Assembly (NCBI GenBank): GCA_903881665.1
Contig: CAIRUC010000042.1
Coordinates: 1-45,144 of the forward strand
Direction of reading: 5' to 3'
Length of the DNA: 45,144 bases
From: an uncultured Bacteroidota bacterium
Lineage (GTDB): Bacteria; Bacteroidota; Bacteroidia; AKYH767-A; OLB10
The translations under genes and the position numbers were made by a program. Shown one piece after another: positions 1-8,780 of the stretch. Within the stretch, counting starts at the first letter, position 1; every line of letters starts with the position of its first letter. The notes under the pieces are model-generated. The model did not search any database, was not told where the DNA came from, and saw only the letters and a list, made by a program, of their open reading frames with translations.

Positions 1-41
1 ATTTTGAAAAAGCAAAATTTGCGCAATAAAAAGGTGCGCCA

Positions 42-80
42 GATGAACTATCATTTTTTTTAATAAAAGGATAGTTCATC
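42..80. repeat. Inverted repeat downstream of methyltransferase gene
   Basis: Two perfect 11-base arms (42-52 and 70-80, GATGAACTATC and its complement) flank a 17-base AT-rich spacer that contains a run of T. It lies about 140 bases past the stop of the minus-strand methyltransferase gene. It could be a weak terminator, but it lacks a GC-rich stem and a T tail directly after the stem. Confidence 0.45.
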
Positions 81-218
81 GATTTCATATAGTAGCATTT
101 GTGTTAATTGAAATTTTCATTCTTAAAACTAATCACTAATATCGCCAGCTCTTTTATTTTGCAATTAATATTTTGATTTATTAAGAAAAAAGTCAAATTT
201 CAAGTATATCCTTTAATT

Positions 219-959
219 TTAAAGAAGCTTTTTGCATGAAAGTCCAACTACTGGTTGGTCTTCTAATATTCTCTCCCAATAACCAGTTCCCAATTCTCCT
301 AATCCTAAAGGAGAAACATCCATAGTATTCCATTGTATTTCGCTAAATCCGGCTTCTATTAATGCACGCTCATAAGTGGTTTTTTTAAGATGATAATTTG
401 TAACTTCAACAAAACTGTTATCTGGTTGGTAAAAGCGATAGGTTACTTCATCACCTTCATTATATCCAGCATTTTCGCGTGTAAAGCCATACGGCAACAA
501 TGAATTTATGGTTGCTTTGTAATCTGGATTACTATTAATAGTGATAAATCGACCTCCTGGTTTAAGATGCTGAAATATGGCCTCGCACATTGCATTTAAA
601 CTTTTAATATCATGGGCGTAATTCAACAGATAACTTGCACAAATCATATCAAATTTTCGGTCTAATTTTAGTTCTGTTACATTGCAACAGATATAGTTGA
701 GTGAGATAGGATTATTGCGTTCTGCTTCTTCTGCTAAGGCTATCATGCCAGCCGATAAATCAACGCCAGTAACTTCAGCGGCTCCTCGTAATTTAAACTG
801 TCGCGTATAGAATCCATCACCACAAGCGAGGTCTAATACTGATTTCTCATTTAATGAGCCGATCAATTTAAAATAAGTATATGCTTCAAAGTGTTTTCTC
901 CAAGGTAGGAGTTTGGAAGCTTGGTATTCTCTTGCAATAGCATCGTAATTAGTACTCAT
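219..959 (-). CDS. Class I SAM-dependent methyltransferase
   Basis: Predicted cytoplasmic methyltransferase of 246 residues that transfers a methyl group from S-adenosylmethionine to an unknown substrate. Residues 41-50 (VLDLACGDGF) form the glycine-rich motif I of the Rossmann-like fold. GVDLSAGM at 65-72 ends strand 2 with the acidic residue that contacts the SAM ribose. The motif IV/post region (around FDMICASYLLNYA) and a later LKPGGRFITIN stretch follow the family order. Length is typical for a single-domain UbiE/Tam-like enzyme. It stands alone: the next gene upstream on the same strand begins 170 bases away. The substrate cannot be told from sequence. The family call is firm. Confidence 0.88.
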   Translation of the reverse strand: MSTNYDAIAREYQASKLLPWRKHFEAYTYFKLIGSLNEKSVLDLACGDGFYTRQFKLRGAAEVTGVDLSAGMIALAEEAERNNPISLNYICCNVTELKLDRKFDMICASYLLNYAHDIKSLNAMCEAIFQHLKPGGRFITINSNPDYKATINSLLPYGFTRENAGYNEGDEVTYRFYQPDNSFVEVTNYHLKKTTYERALIEAGFSEIQWNTMDVSPLGLGELGTGYWERILEDQPVVGLSCKKLL

Positions 960-1129
960 ATGGGAAGGGTTGTGTTTTTTTATTTTAATTGTATGAATTT
1001 TAAGATCAAATATTGTAGTTTGAGTGCAATTTAATCGACATGTTTTTCTTTTTTATATCTAAATAGTAGTCATTAGTAATTGTGGCGATCAATTTTTATG
1101 ATTATTGAATATATATCATTAGTAATATT

Positions 1130-2590
1130 TTATTTTTTTATTGATTTTGAGGATGTCATTCCAATTCGGTATATTATTCCAGATACCAAAAATCCTACAA
1201 ACCACGAATAATTGTAGACATGAATCATCCAAGTTGGAAATGAGTCAGAAGAGATAGCATGAACAGCAGCTAGGAACCCCGGGATATTAGGAAGTATACC
1301 TATTATAAATGCAAATAGTGCCACGCGGTTGACGCCCGAATTATAATGATACATTCCATCGTAAAGGTATAATTCGTTTACGATCAATTCTTTTTTTCGA
1401 ATAAAGTAATAATCCACAATCATTATTCCTCCAATGGGGCCGAGCAGTCCAGAGTAGGCAATTAGCCAAGTGAAAATATAACCTGATGGATCGGCAATAA
1501 GTTTCCATGGCATGATTAGTATTCCAATAACTCCCGTAATATAACCTCCCTTTTTAAAACTAATTTTTGATGGTGAAATATTAGCGAAATCATTTGCAGG
1601 ACTTACAATGTTAGCTGCGATATTAGTTGCAAGGGTCGAAGCTACAATAACCATCATAGAAATACTTACCATGAATTGGTTATCAAAAGTTGCAACCAGC
1701 TTTACTGGATCCCATATTGTACTTCCATAGATTATAGTTGTGGCAGAGGTAACCACTACGCCTATAAATGCGAACAAGGTCATGGATGGTGCAAGCCCGA
1801 TAGCTTGCCCAATAGTATGGGCCCTTTGGCTTTTAGCATATCGCGTAAAATCGGGAATGTTTAAAGAAATGGTGGCCCAAAATCCTACCATTCCTGTTAG
1901 AGCAGGGAAAAAGTATGCCCAAAAATCGACAGGCGAATTAAATTTAGATGGTTGAGATAAAATGGGTCCCAATCCATCTCCCGTTTTTATAGCCCAATAA
2001 AGTAATGCTATTGCAGCTAGCGGCAATAGAAATGCTTTAAACACCAATAGGCGCTTGATGCTTTCAAGTCCTTTATTAACAACGTACATGTTTACGCCCC
2101 AGAATAGTATAAATGCAATAGCAGGACCAGTTTCTAATGCCCATGAAACAGGAAATATGGCGGGTAGTGTGTCTAATGATGGAAACCAAATTCGTAGCAT
2201 TTGAAACAAAGCAAATCCTCCAATCCAAGTTTGTATTCCGAACCAACCACATGCTACAATAGCACGTAATATGGCTGGTACATTTGCGCCTTTCACACCA
2301 AAACTAGCTCGTGCAAGTACAGGAAATGGAATTCCGTATTTGGCGCCAGCATGCCCATTCAGCAGCATGGGAATTAATACGATCACGTTTCCTAAAAATA
2401 CAGTTAATACGGCTTGCCACCAATTCATGCCTCCTTCAATTAATGAACTTGCCAGCATATAGGTAGGTATGCATAAACTCATGCTAATCCAGAGTGCTGC
2501 ATAGTTCCAAATGCCCCATGTTCGTTGGGAAGGGGGAACCGGTGCGAGGTCTTCACTGGTTAGTATAGGATGTTGCTTTTTGCTTATCAT
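1130..2590 (-). CDS. NCS1-family nucleobase/allantoin-type cation symporter
   Basis: Inner-membrane transporter of 486 residues with about 12 hydrophobic segments, expected to carry a nucleobase or related ring compound (allantoin, hydantoin, uracil or cytosine) with Na+ or H+. Family marks visible are RTWGIWNYAALWISMS near the N terminus, the NWWQA stretch, a GIPFPVLARASFG segment, and the C-terminal half NDFANISPSKISF motif typical of NCS1 proteins. Length and the N-terminal motif resemble PucI/allantoin permease-like members more than the shorter CodB type, but this does not settle the substrate. No purine or pyrimidine catabolic gene sits beside it. The neighbouring gene on each side is more than 150 bases away, so it is probably transcribed alone. 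Confidence 0.9.
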   Translation of the reverse strand: MISKKQHPILTSEDLAPVPPSQRTWGIWNYAALWISMSLCIPTYMLASSLIEGGMNWWQAVLTVFLGNVIVLIPMLLNGHAGAKYGIPFPVLARASFGVKGANVPAILRAIVACGWFGIQTWIGGFALFQMLRIWFPSLDTLPAIFPVSWALETGPAIAFILFWGVNMYVVNKGLESIKRLLVFKAFLLPLAAIALLYWAIKTGDGLGPILSQPSKFNSPVDFWAYFFPALTGMVGFWATISLNIPDFTRYAKSQRAHTIGQAIGLAPSMTLFAFIGVVVTSATTIIYGSTIWDPVKLVATFDNQFMVSISMMVIVASTLATNIAANIVSPANDFANISPSKISFKKGGYITGVIGILIMPWKLIADPSGYIFTWLIAYSGLLGPIGGIMIVDYYFIRKKELIVNELYLYDGMYHYNSGVNRVALFAFIIGILPNIPGFLAAVHAISSDSFPTWMIHVYNYSWFVGFLVSGIIYRIGMTSSKSIKK

Positions 2591-3397
2591 TTTTGTTTGA
2601 TTAGTAACTTTTTTATAGCCACACCTTATCTTTAGTAAAACCTTATTACAATATCAAATAGGTACTATTTAATAAATACAATTTAATAGTACTGTATTTT
2701 AATGTAGGAGATTTTCGTGGGGGTTTCACTTTTTAATAGGTCTTTTCTGTTTTTGTTATAATAAAATAACAACTACAAGTCTTATTATTAATTAGAAGGA
2801 ATATGTTCTCGAGATAATATGCTAATTATCTCGAGAACATATTGGATTTTATTCACTTGCTAAGATAGTAGTTTAATTTTTTATTGCAATACAATTGTCT
2901 GTTTTTTTGCATAAAGTTATTATGGCTGAATATATATAGTTTATCAAATTTGATTTAGCAGTAAATTTAGCCATTGATTATTCAGTCGTCAATCAACCTA
3001 CTGTGATTTGACAACGTATTGATAATTTTACGCTGTCTCCTTAATTTATTCGAAGGTTAAAGGGGGACTTCAGTTTCTAATTATTAACTTTAATACACAA
3101 AAGGGTGCTTATTTGATTGTGCAAAAAAAGCATTTGTGATCCACTATAGCGTAGTATTTATACCCTGATGAAAAACTATTCGAAACGTGAGACAATATTA
3201 AATAGGGCAAAAGAAAAGTGAAAGAAACGAGCTTAACGTAATTTTTTTGCACTAGTAATTATTCAGATCGTATATCAACATCAAGAAAAGTAGTTAGAAT
3301 GTATATTTTTTCAAACTAAAGATAATGTTGTTGCGTTTTGCTAAATAAGCTATGGTATTTTGATTGTTTCTGACATTTATAAAATAAACTTCGGTCG
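2591..3397. other. Long intergenic region, no gene seen
   Basis: About 800 bases of AT-rich DNA between the NCS1 permease start and the end of the SnoaL-like gene. I see no coding frame with family features, no tRNA-like fold and no recognisable transposase remnant. The only strong structure is the perfect hairpin at 2800-2843, listed separately. A small inverted repeat (2656-2661 with 2665-2670, AAATAG/CTATTT) lies 66 bases upstream of the permease start and could be an operator, but it is short. Confidence 0.6.
2800..2843. repeat. Perfect 19-bp inverted repeat (hairpin)
   Basis: Arms 2800-2818 and 2825-2843 are exact reverse complements and are separated by six bases (ATGCTA). The stem contains CTCGAG at its centre and is AT-rich at both ends. 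Neither side has a long T tract directly after the stem, and it is over 550 bases from the upstream gene end, so a simple terminator is not an obvious explanation. It lies 210 bases upstream of the permease start. Confidence 0.85.
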
Positions 3398-3823
3398 TTA
3401 GTTTGTCGTTTTGACATAGGCTATTTCCAACTGAGAAGATATGTCGGTGTGATGATGAATCAATCGCCATTTACCATTTTCTAAATGGAAAATATTAGTT
3501 GCTCTGTGGCTCACACGTATTGGTTTTCCCTCCAAATCTAAATTTTCACCAACTTCAACGCAAGTGGTATATCCAAAATCAGTTCCAGCATAAACATATA
3601 AGTCATTGCAAATAATTTTACCTCCCAATTTCATGGCCGCTACTTTTGTGAAATCGCAATTCACTTCATTCCAACCTTTAAGAAAGCCTCCAAAAGGTCC
3701 CATGTACGTAATGGAGTCGGTGTGCGACCATAAATTGTTCAATATTTCAAGTTTGCCAATAAACATTTCATTTAGTCCGGCATATAGCTGATTGTTAGCT
3801 TCTATTAACTCTTCTGTTTTCAT
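3398..3823 (-). CDS. SnoaL-like / NTF2-fold protein
   Basis: Small soluble protein of 141 residues with the size and pattern of the SnoaL-like/DUF4440 group of the NTF2-like cone fold. An N-terminal helix is followed by IEANNQLYAGLNEMFIG, then DSITYMGPFGG and a late GKWRLIHHHTD segment, which in this group lines the open end of the cone. Members are variously isomerases, hydrolases or ligand-binding proteins, so no reaction can be assigned. No signal peptide is visible. It has no close neighbour on either side. Confidence 0.75.
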   Translation of the reverse strand: MKTEELIEANNQLYAGLNEMFIGKLEILNNLWSHTDSITYMGPFGGFLKGWNEVNCDFTKVAAMKLGGKIICNDLYVYAGTDFGYTTCVEVGENLDLEGKPIRVSHRATNIFHLENGKWRLIHHHTDISSQLEIAYVKTTN

Positions 3824-4053
3824 TTTATTTGTAGTTGAAAATGATTTATCTGTATTTAATTATAGTTCGTTGTTACACGAATCAAAAAATGTAATTGTTA
3901 TTGCACCAACAAAAATAATTAACGAGAAAGATAATAATTTTTCCTTTGAAATTTAATGGCAAATATATAATTATCAATAAAAGCTGATTTCTTTAGTTTT
4001 TAAGTGGTGTTTGATATTATGTAATAGAATAATTTTATTTATATAAAGTTGCA

Positions 4054-5313
4054 TTAGTTACTGCTGACAGTATTATTTAATTTAAATAATTTTTTCGGAC
4101 TACAATAAATTGAAATAGGTATTAGGAGTAGTGTTGAGAACGTAAGAAATCTATAATGTTGAGTTAATCGAAATAAGAATTTTCCAATTATGTCTGACCC
4201 GTAAAGAGGAGAAAAAAATAACATACTAATTGCAAATGTATAAAGTGTTAAATTATAACCATAAGACCTCTTATTTTTAAATGTAGAAATGTAGAAATAT
4301 AATATATATGTAATCATCGGAATTGCTAATATGAAAGCATATTTCTGTTGATGAGGAAAAAGTAGAGGGATAATTAATATGAAATACGAGATTTCCCATA
4401 TTGATTTTAATTTATTTACTTCCTTTTGGAATGGCATAGATTTAAAATAAAATAATGAAAGCGACAAAATAAATAATCTAGTAATATTAGTAATAATTTC
4501 TACTGTTTGGTAATTTAAATTGAAAATATTTCTTTTGTAATTCATTTCCCCAATAGTTTCTGTAAGATAAACAGGTAGTAAAGCTACAAGACTATGTGTA
4601 CCTATTCCCGTTTCGAATAAATGCTCTTTATTACTAGGGTTAATAATGTGCCACCATTCAGAGAGTAAAAACATGTTGTAATGTGGCCCAAATCCTATTA
4701 TCGGAATAAATAATAATATAATAAATGTAAAAATGGTAATGGAAAGACCTTTTATATAACCTCTATAAAACAGAAAAGGAAGTATTAGTATTGGCATTAA
4801 TTTAATATTTATTGCTAATCCTAGTATTATTCCACCTATTAAATTGTTTCCATTTTTTATTTGATTAATTGATTCTAAAATTGCCCATAATAAAAAAAAT
4901 GTAACTTGAATCATTGAAACGTTATAGAGAATAAATTGAATAGACAGTAGTGCGATTAATATTATCCATGCTTTATATTGTTTATTTGTTAATTCTATAA
5001 CATCAAAATATTGAATTAATAATTTAAATGATCGATAAAGTAAAAAATAGGATAATAATGACCAAAAAAATTCACTAATAAACACATGGTTTCTAAAAGG
5101 TATTAATAGGTAGGCGAAAAATGGGGAATAAAAATATTGTAGTCCTTTTACAAATGGCGGGTTGTAAATGTTTAAATTATTGCTCATTTTTCTAGCCGCA
5201 TCAAGATATACTTCAAAATCACCGCCATCTAAGCTTGTTAAAATAGAAGTAGTAATAACATATATCAAAATCAATATTATTAATAAACTTTTTTTATTTA
5301 AAATTTTATTCAT
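4054..5313 (-). CDS. GT87/DUF2029-like polytopic membrane glycosyltransferase
   Basis: A 419-residue membrane protein with about ten hydrophobic segments. It resembles the GT87 (DUF2029) family of polyprenyl-phosphate-sugar-dependent glycosyltransferases with the GT-C fold. The first loop after the first membrane segment carries DGGDFEVYLDAA, where an acidic residue is expected for catalysis. YFYSPFFAYLLIPF follows, and a central GIILGLAINIKLMPILILP segment matches the family pattern. The sugar donor and acceptor are unknown. Codon use is more AT-rich than in neighbours such as purC. It lies alone between a SnoaL-like gene and an IS30 fragment, a setting compatible with a variable surface-polysaccharide spot, which is inference only. 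Confidence 0.75.
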   Translation of the reverse strand: MNKILNKKSLLIILILIYVITTSILTSLDGGDFEVYLDAARKMSNNLNIYNPPFVKGLQYFYSPFFAYLLIPFRNHVFISEFFWSLLSYFLLYRSFKLLIQYFDVIELTNKQYKAWIILIALLSIQFILYNVSMIQVTFFLLWAILESINQIKNGNNLIGGIILGLAINIKLMPILILPFLFYRGYIKGLSITIFTFIILLFIPIIGFGPHYNMFLLSEWWHIINPSNKEHLFETGIGTHSLVALLPVYLTETIGEMNYKRNIFNLNYQTVEIITNITRLFILSLSLFYFKSMPFQKEVNKLKSIWEISYFILIIPLLFPHQQKYAFILAIPMITYILYFYISTFKNKRSYGYNLTLYTFAISMLFFSPLYGSDIIGKFLFRLTQHYRFLTFSTLLLIPISIYCSPKKLFKLNNTVSSN

Positions 5314-5552
5314 TTGTTATTTTTTAATGTATACCATATAAATACTTTCTTCGGTTCAAGTTACTAGTGCAACAATTTTGTTGTTAATAGATACTTATCA
5401 TTTATTGTCTTAATTTTACATTATTAAGTAATGTGGAATTCAGCTCTGCTGGAGAGCAAATCAACTAGGAATAGCCTAATCGATTCGCTTAACAGAGGTA
5501 TTAAATGTATCTCTTTTTTTTATACGCATTTGTTTCATGCCTTAAAAACTTA

Positions 5553-5765
5553 TTAGCACTTATTAATAATTTCATTTTCAAATTGAGCTTTACTTGCACT
5601 ATATGTAAATTGATATTTAGATAATTCTCTACTTATTCTGCTTTTACTTCGATTTAAATTTTTTCCTATTTCTTCAAGCGTCCATTTTATAAGACGATAT
5701 ACCACTATTTTGTTACGTTCCTTAAACGTTAATCTTCCATGTTTTTCAATCGTGCAACTTAACAC
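5553..5765 (-). pseudogene. IS30-family transposase N-terminal remnant
   Basis: A 70-codon frame that encodes only the N-terminal helix-turn-helix of IS30-type transposases. It shows LTFKERNKIVVYRLIK followed by TLEEIGKNLNRSKSRISREL, the usual 'LT..ER..I...L..G.....IA..L.RS.STISRE' pattern. Full IS30 transposases are above 300 residues and have a C-terminal DDE domain. Here the frame stops soon after the helix-turn-helix, and I could not find the DDE part in the next bases. No clear terminal inverted repeats were identified. It is therefore a decayed insertion sequence or an isolated HTH fragment. Confidence 0.65.
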
Positions 5766-5914
5766 TATTTTTACGTTGCATTAGATAATTGAATCTAACT
5801 TTTATTTTTTTTAGCTAAAAACTTAATAATTATTGTTATTTGTTGTTGCTATTTAATTACGTGTTTTCGTATTAATTTGTAATTTAAGAAAGATCTTACG
5901 TGTTTCATTTTTTT

Positions 5915-6889
5915 TCAAATTTCAATTCCTTTTCCGCATTTAAAGTGTCCTTTAGGGCATTCTTTATGGCCATGTAATCCACAAGGTCGACAGTCGAGTT
6001 TTTCGATTGGTTGTGCTATAATTGATCGGTCGCTTAACGGACCAAATCCGAATCCTGGTACAGTTGAGCAGAAAAAAGCAGTCACAGGTGCATTCATTGC
6101 AGAAGCTATATGAAGTGGAGCCGAATCGTTCACATAGTTCATTTCTGCATCGCGCATCAAAGATGCAGTATCGAGGAATGAGAATTTACCTGCTAAATTA
6201 ATGACGTTATTGCTGTCAGCGGCGGCTATGATGCTGTCGTTATAGGTGGCTTCATTTTTCGCTCCTAATAAATATATTTTAGCTGAAGCATCTGCTATCG
6301 TTTTCTTTTTTATCAATTTCACCCATTGCTCAAATGGTAACTGTTTGGTAAACCAAACACTTGATGGAGCCATGCAAAAGTAGGGTTTTGTTTTATAGGG
6401 TGACGTAGTTACGTTTTCTTTTTCGGAAGGGTACATCGCAGGCCGCGCATGCACTTCACCGATTATATTTTTCAAAAGCGAAAGATTGCGATCAACTTCG
6501 TGTTTTCCGAATTTAGTATCGATGAAATGAGGGTAACTTTCGCTGAAAAAAATAGACAAAGGATTTTTATTATAACCGATCGTTTTTTTTCCTTTGCTTA
6601 AAGTGGTAATAATACCTGTAGAAGCAAAACGTTGTAGATTTATAACCACATCGTAATTCTTACTTCTTATTAACTTAATTATTTTATAAAAATTCTTGTA
6701 CTTGTTATTTTTTTTGTCCCACGTTAGAATTGAATTTAACCCCGGATTATTTTCAAGTAATCCCTCGTTCCCTTTGCGAACTAATACGTCTAATTTCACA
6801 TCATAATGATGCTTTCGTAATGCTTCAATTATAGGGGTAGCTAAAATAACATCCCCAATAAAAGCCGTTTGTATAAGTAGAATTTTCAA
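5915..6889 (-). CDS. Glycosyltransferase family 9 (heptosyltransferase-like)
   Basis: A 324-residue GT9-type enzyme related to ADP-heptose:LPS heptosyltransferases (WaaC/WaaF), which add heptose to lipid A-core on the inner face of the inner membrane. The N terminus reads MKILLIQTAFIGDVILATP, the family nucleotide-fold start with the GD motif. The central YFCMAPSSVWFTKQLP segment and the later NDSAPLHIASAMNAPVTAFF segment form the donor-binding half. The C terminus holds a Cys cluster (CRPCGLHGHKECPKGHFKC) common in Bacteroidota members. It starts 8 bases after the stop of the anti-sigma/TPR gene, so it is probably the third gene of that operon. This links lipopolysaccharide or surface sugar assembly to the ECF switch. 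The sugar itself is uncertain. Confidence 0.85.
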   Translation of the reverse strand: MKILLIQTAFIGDVILATPIIEALRKHHYDVKLDVLVRKGNEGLLENNPGLNSILTWDKKNNKYKNFYKIIKLIRSKNYDVVINLQRFASTGIITTLSKGKKTIGYNKNPLSIFFSESYPHFIDTKFGKHEVDRNLSLLKNIIGEVHARPAMYPSEKENVTTSPYKTKPYFCMAPSSVWFTKQLPFEQWVKLIKKKTIADASAKIYLLGAKNEATYNDSIIAAADSNNVINLAGKFSFLDTASLMRDAEMNYVNDSAPLHIASAMNAPVTAFFCSTVPGFGFGPLSDRSIIAQPIEKLDCRPCGLHGHKECPKGHFKCGKGIEI

Positions 6890-6897
6890 GTAATTAA

Positions 6898-7935
6898 TTA
6901 TAATTTCGTTAACTCTTCTTGTGCTTCCTTTACGAAAGATTTATTTTCCTTTATCACCGCGTTCAGCATTTCTATCGCTTTTTTATTGTCTTTTTTTTGA
7001 AGATATACTTTTGATAAATACCAATAAGCTTGATCTTTTTTTGGTGATTCCATTTTTAAATATGAAATTAGATTATTCTGAGCACTAGTAAAATCGCCAC
7101 TTTCAATTTGCTTTATAGCTGTGTTTAAATATAAATCTTGAGGTAGTGAATGTGTTTTTTTTTCTTTCGTAGTTGCTAAGAAAACTTGATTAGTTTCATA
7201 AACTTTTGCAGTGGAATTATCTACCTCCTTCTTTTCTGATTCTTCTTCTTTTTGTAAGTCTGCAGTTGTTTTCTTACTCATTTCGGATGGGGCTACTGCT
7301 TTAGATGTTACCGTTTCCATTTCGGCATATGCTGTTCCTTGGGATTTGTTTTCGGCAATCATCTCTTTAATGTTTTCATCGGCCACTACCGCTTTGTTTT
7401 TTACAACATCTTGCATTGTACCGAATTTGCTTTTTGATACTTCAGAAGTAGCAATTGGCTTTTTAAATTCTTCAGTACTCGATTGAATTATTGGTTGTAC
7501 TTGGCCTTTCGAATAGTTGGAAGTGGTTTCTGTTGGTGTTGTCGCTACAGCCTGATCACTATTTGTAATTTGTTGACCGTTATTTATTTCTTTATCGGCC
7601 ATTTTATTGACTTCGCCTTTAGGTATAATTAGCCAAAGGGTTAGGGTAGAGCCAAAAATTAAAGCAAAGGCTGCTGCAATCTTCCACGGAAAAATAACTT
7701 TTGGTTTCGCTAAAGTTAAATGGTCAATGGCAGTGTTAATGAATTCAATATTTGAAGTTGCATTTGGTGCCATCTTTAATCCTTCTATTGCATCATCACA
7801 CATTTCACAATCGAGCAAATGACGTTCTACTCGGTTTAACTCTTTACCTGTTAATGTTTCGTCGTTATACGCTTGCATTTCCTCCAACGTTAAACAGATG
7901 CCAGAATCGAAAATGCGATTTGTTGGATGAGTCAT
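6898..7935 (-). CDS. Membrane anti-sigma-like protein with C-terminal TPR
   Basis: A 345-residue single-pass inner-membrane protein. The N terminus has an anti-sigma zinc-finger pattern: H39, C43 and C46 within RHLLDCEMC, preceded by LTLEEMQAYNDETLTG. A hydrophobic segment at about 84-104 follows. A long low-complexity Ser/Thr/Lys/Glu-rich stretch (about 110-250) leads to a C-terminal tetratricopeptide-like region (LYLNTAIKQIESGDF onwards, with AYWYLSKVYLQKKDNKKAIEML). The ATG overlaps the stop of the upstream sigma-factor gene by four bases, the usual sign of a sigma/anti-sigma pair. I infer that the N-terminal domain holds the sigma factor in the cytoplasm while the periplasmic TPRs sense a partner. 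The signal is unknown. Confidence 0.8.
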   Translation of the reverse strand: MTHPTNRIFDSGICLTLEEMQAYNDETLTGKELNRVERHLLDCEMCDDAIEGLKMAPNATSNIEFINTAIDHLTLAKPKVIFPWKIAAAFALIFGSTLTLWLIIPKGEVNKMADKEINNGQQITNSDQAVATTPTETTSNYSKGQVQPIIQSSTEEFKKPIATSEVSKSKFGTMQDVVKNKAVVADENIKEMIAENKSQGTAYAEMETVTSKAVAPSEMSKKTTADLQKEEESEKKEVDNSTAKVYETNQVFLATTKEKKTHSLPQDLYLNTAIKQIESGDFTSAQNNLISYLKMESPKKDQAYWYLSKVYLQKKDNKKAIEMLNAVIKENKSFVKEAQEELTKL

Positions 7936-8549
7936 TTTTCGAGTAGAATTTTTAAATTACGCTTACCGTTTTGAATATAACTTTTTACTTTTTTAAGATC
8001 ATATCCTGTGCTATCGCTAATTTCTTGATAGCTCATTTCTTGAATGAAAAACAATTTGATACAAATTCGTTGATGCTCATCGAGTTGGCTTACGGCCTGG
8101 TCGAGTTGCTGTAACTGAAGCTCTTTTTCTTGGATGGTTTCTGAAGATTCGACGGGCAGATGCAGGAAGGCTTGCTTTTCCATAAACGTATTTTCTTGTC
8201 TGCTAATTTCTTTCGGTTTCGATCTGAGAATTATGAAACAGTGATTTTTTGCAACCGTATAAATCCATGGTCTAAATTCTTTGATGATATACTTGTTAAT
8301 GTCTTTTAGTAATTTTTCAAAAATCTGCATAACAGCATCTTTTGAAGCATCTTCGTCCTTGAGGTATTTATTACAAACACCATAAACTAAGGGGGAGTAT
8401 CTTTTAAAAAGCACACCTATACACTCATTGTTGCCTGTTGTTTTGTACAAGGCAAGCAATTCGAGGTCTGACGTTTTACTATAATTGGTGATAGTCACTT
8501 TTGATGTTTGGGACAAATATAGGGGAAAAAGGTGTTTTTTATTTTCCAT
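7932..8549 (-). CDS. ECF RNA polymerase sigma factor
   Basis: Sigma-70 family, extracytoplasmic-function type. Region 2 is visible as FKRYSPLVYGVCNKYL through DASKDAVMQIFEKLL and FRPWIYTVAKNHC. Region 4 is QLDEHQRICIKLFF followed by the helix-turn-helix MSYQEISDSTGYDLKKVKSYI. The open frame extends upstream to 8636, but those extra residues do not look like sigma sequence. I place the start at the ATG at 8549. A GTG at 8498 is equally plausible, because a TATATTTG element (8521-8514, minus strand) lies just upstream of it and would fall inside the longer version. It is translationally coupled to the anti-sigma gene, which overlaps its stop. Confidence 0.88.
   Translation of the reverse strand: MENKKHLFPLYLSQTSKVTITNYSKTSDLELLALYKTTGNNECIGVLFKRYSPLVYGVCNKYLKDEDASKDAVMQIFEKLLKDINKYIIKEFRPWIYTVAKNHCFIILRSKPKEISRQENTFMEKQAFLHLPVESSETIQEKELQLQQLDQAVSQLDEHQRICIKLFFIQEMSYQEISDSTGYDLKKVKSYIQNGKRNLKILLEK
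8514..8521 (-). promoter_or_regulatory. Candidate -7 element (TATATTTG) for ECF sigma gene
   Basis: Matches the Bacteroidota -7 consensus TAnnTTTG and ends 15 bases before an in-frame GTG at 8498. No TTTG is seen at the expected -33 position, so support is partial. If real, the sigma factor starts at the GTG. Confidence 0.35.
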
Positions 8550-8718
8550 TTTGAATATTGGATTGCACTTTCTGATTTTGACAGTCTTAGCTGTTAAAAT
8601 GCTGCTTTTAAATGACATCATTTTAATTTGAAACATGAAGCGCTGAGTTATTCATGATTTTGGTTTACTTGTCATCCTATTATTCAAAAATCAAAAATCA
8701 GATTCTTCTTCTCTTTCC

Positions 8719-8749
8719 TTTGTTATATCACTTGCACCCTCTAGATTTG
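8719..8749 (+). promoter_or_regulatory. Bacteroidota-type promoter (TTTG-N19-TAGATTTG) for phoH
   Basis: TTTG at 8719-8722 and TAGATTTG at 8742-8749 are separated by 19 bases, an exact match to the known Bacteroidota -33/-7 consensus and spacing. Transcription would begin near 8755, leaving a leader of about 25 bases before the TTG start of phoH. Confidence 0.7.
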
Positions 8750-8780
8750 TGAAAGAAATTCATTTTAATATATACAATCT

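Noticed and set aside
1070..1127. Direct repeat of TCATTAGTAAT (1070-1080 and 1117-1127)
   Set aside because: Eleven AT-rich bases repeated once is not convincing as a functional repeat.
5433..5490. Possible insertion-sequence end near GAATTCAGCTCTGCTGGAG
   Set aside because: No matching inverted copy or target duplication was found on the other side of the IS30 fragment.
7211..7486. 91-codon plus-strand frame opposite the anti-sigma gene
   Set aside because: It is antisense to a gene with clear domains and has no features of its own.
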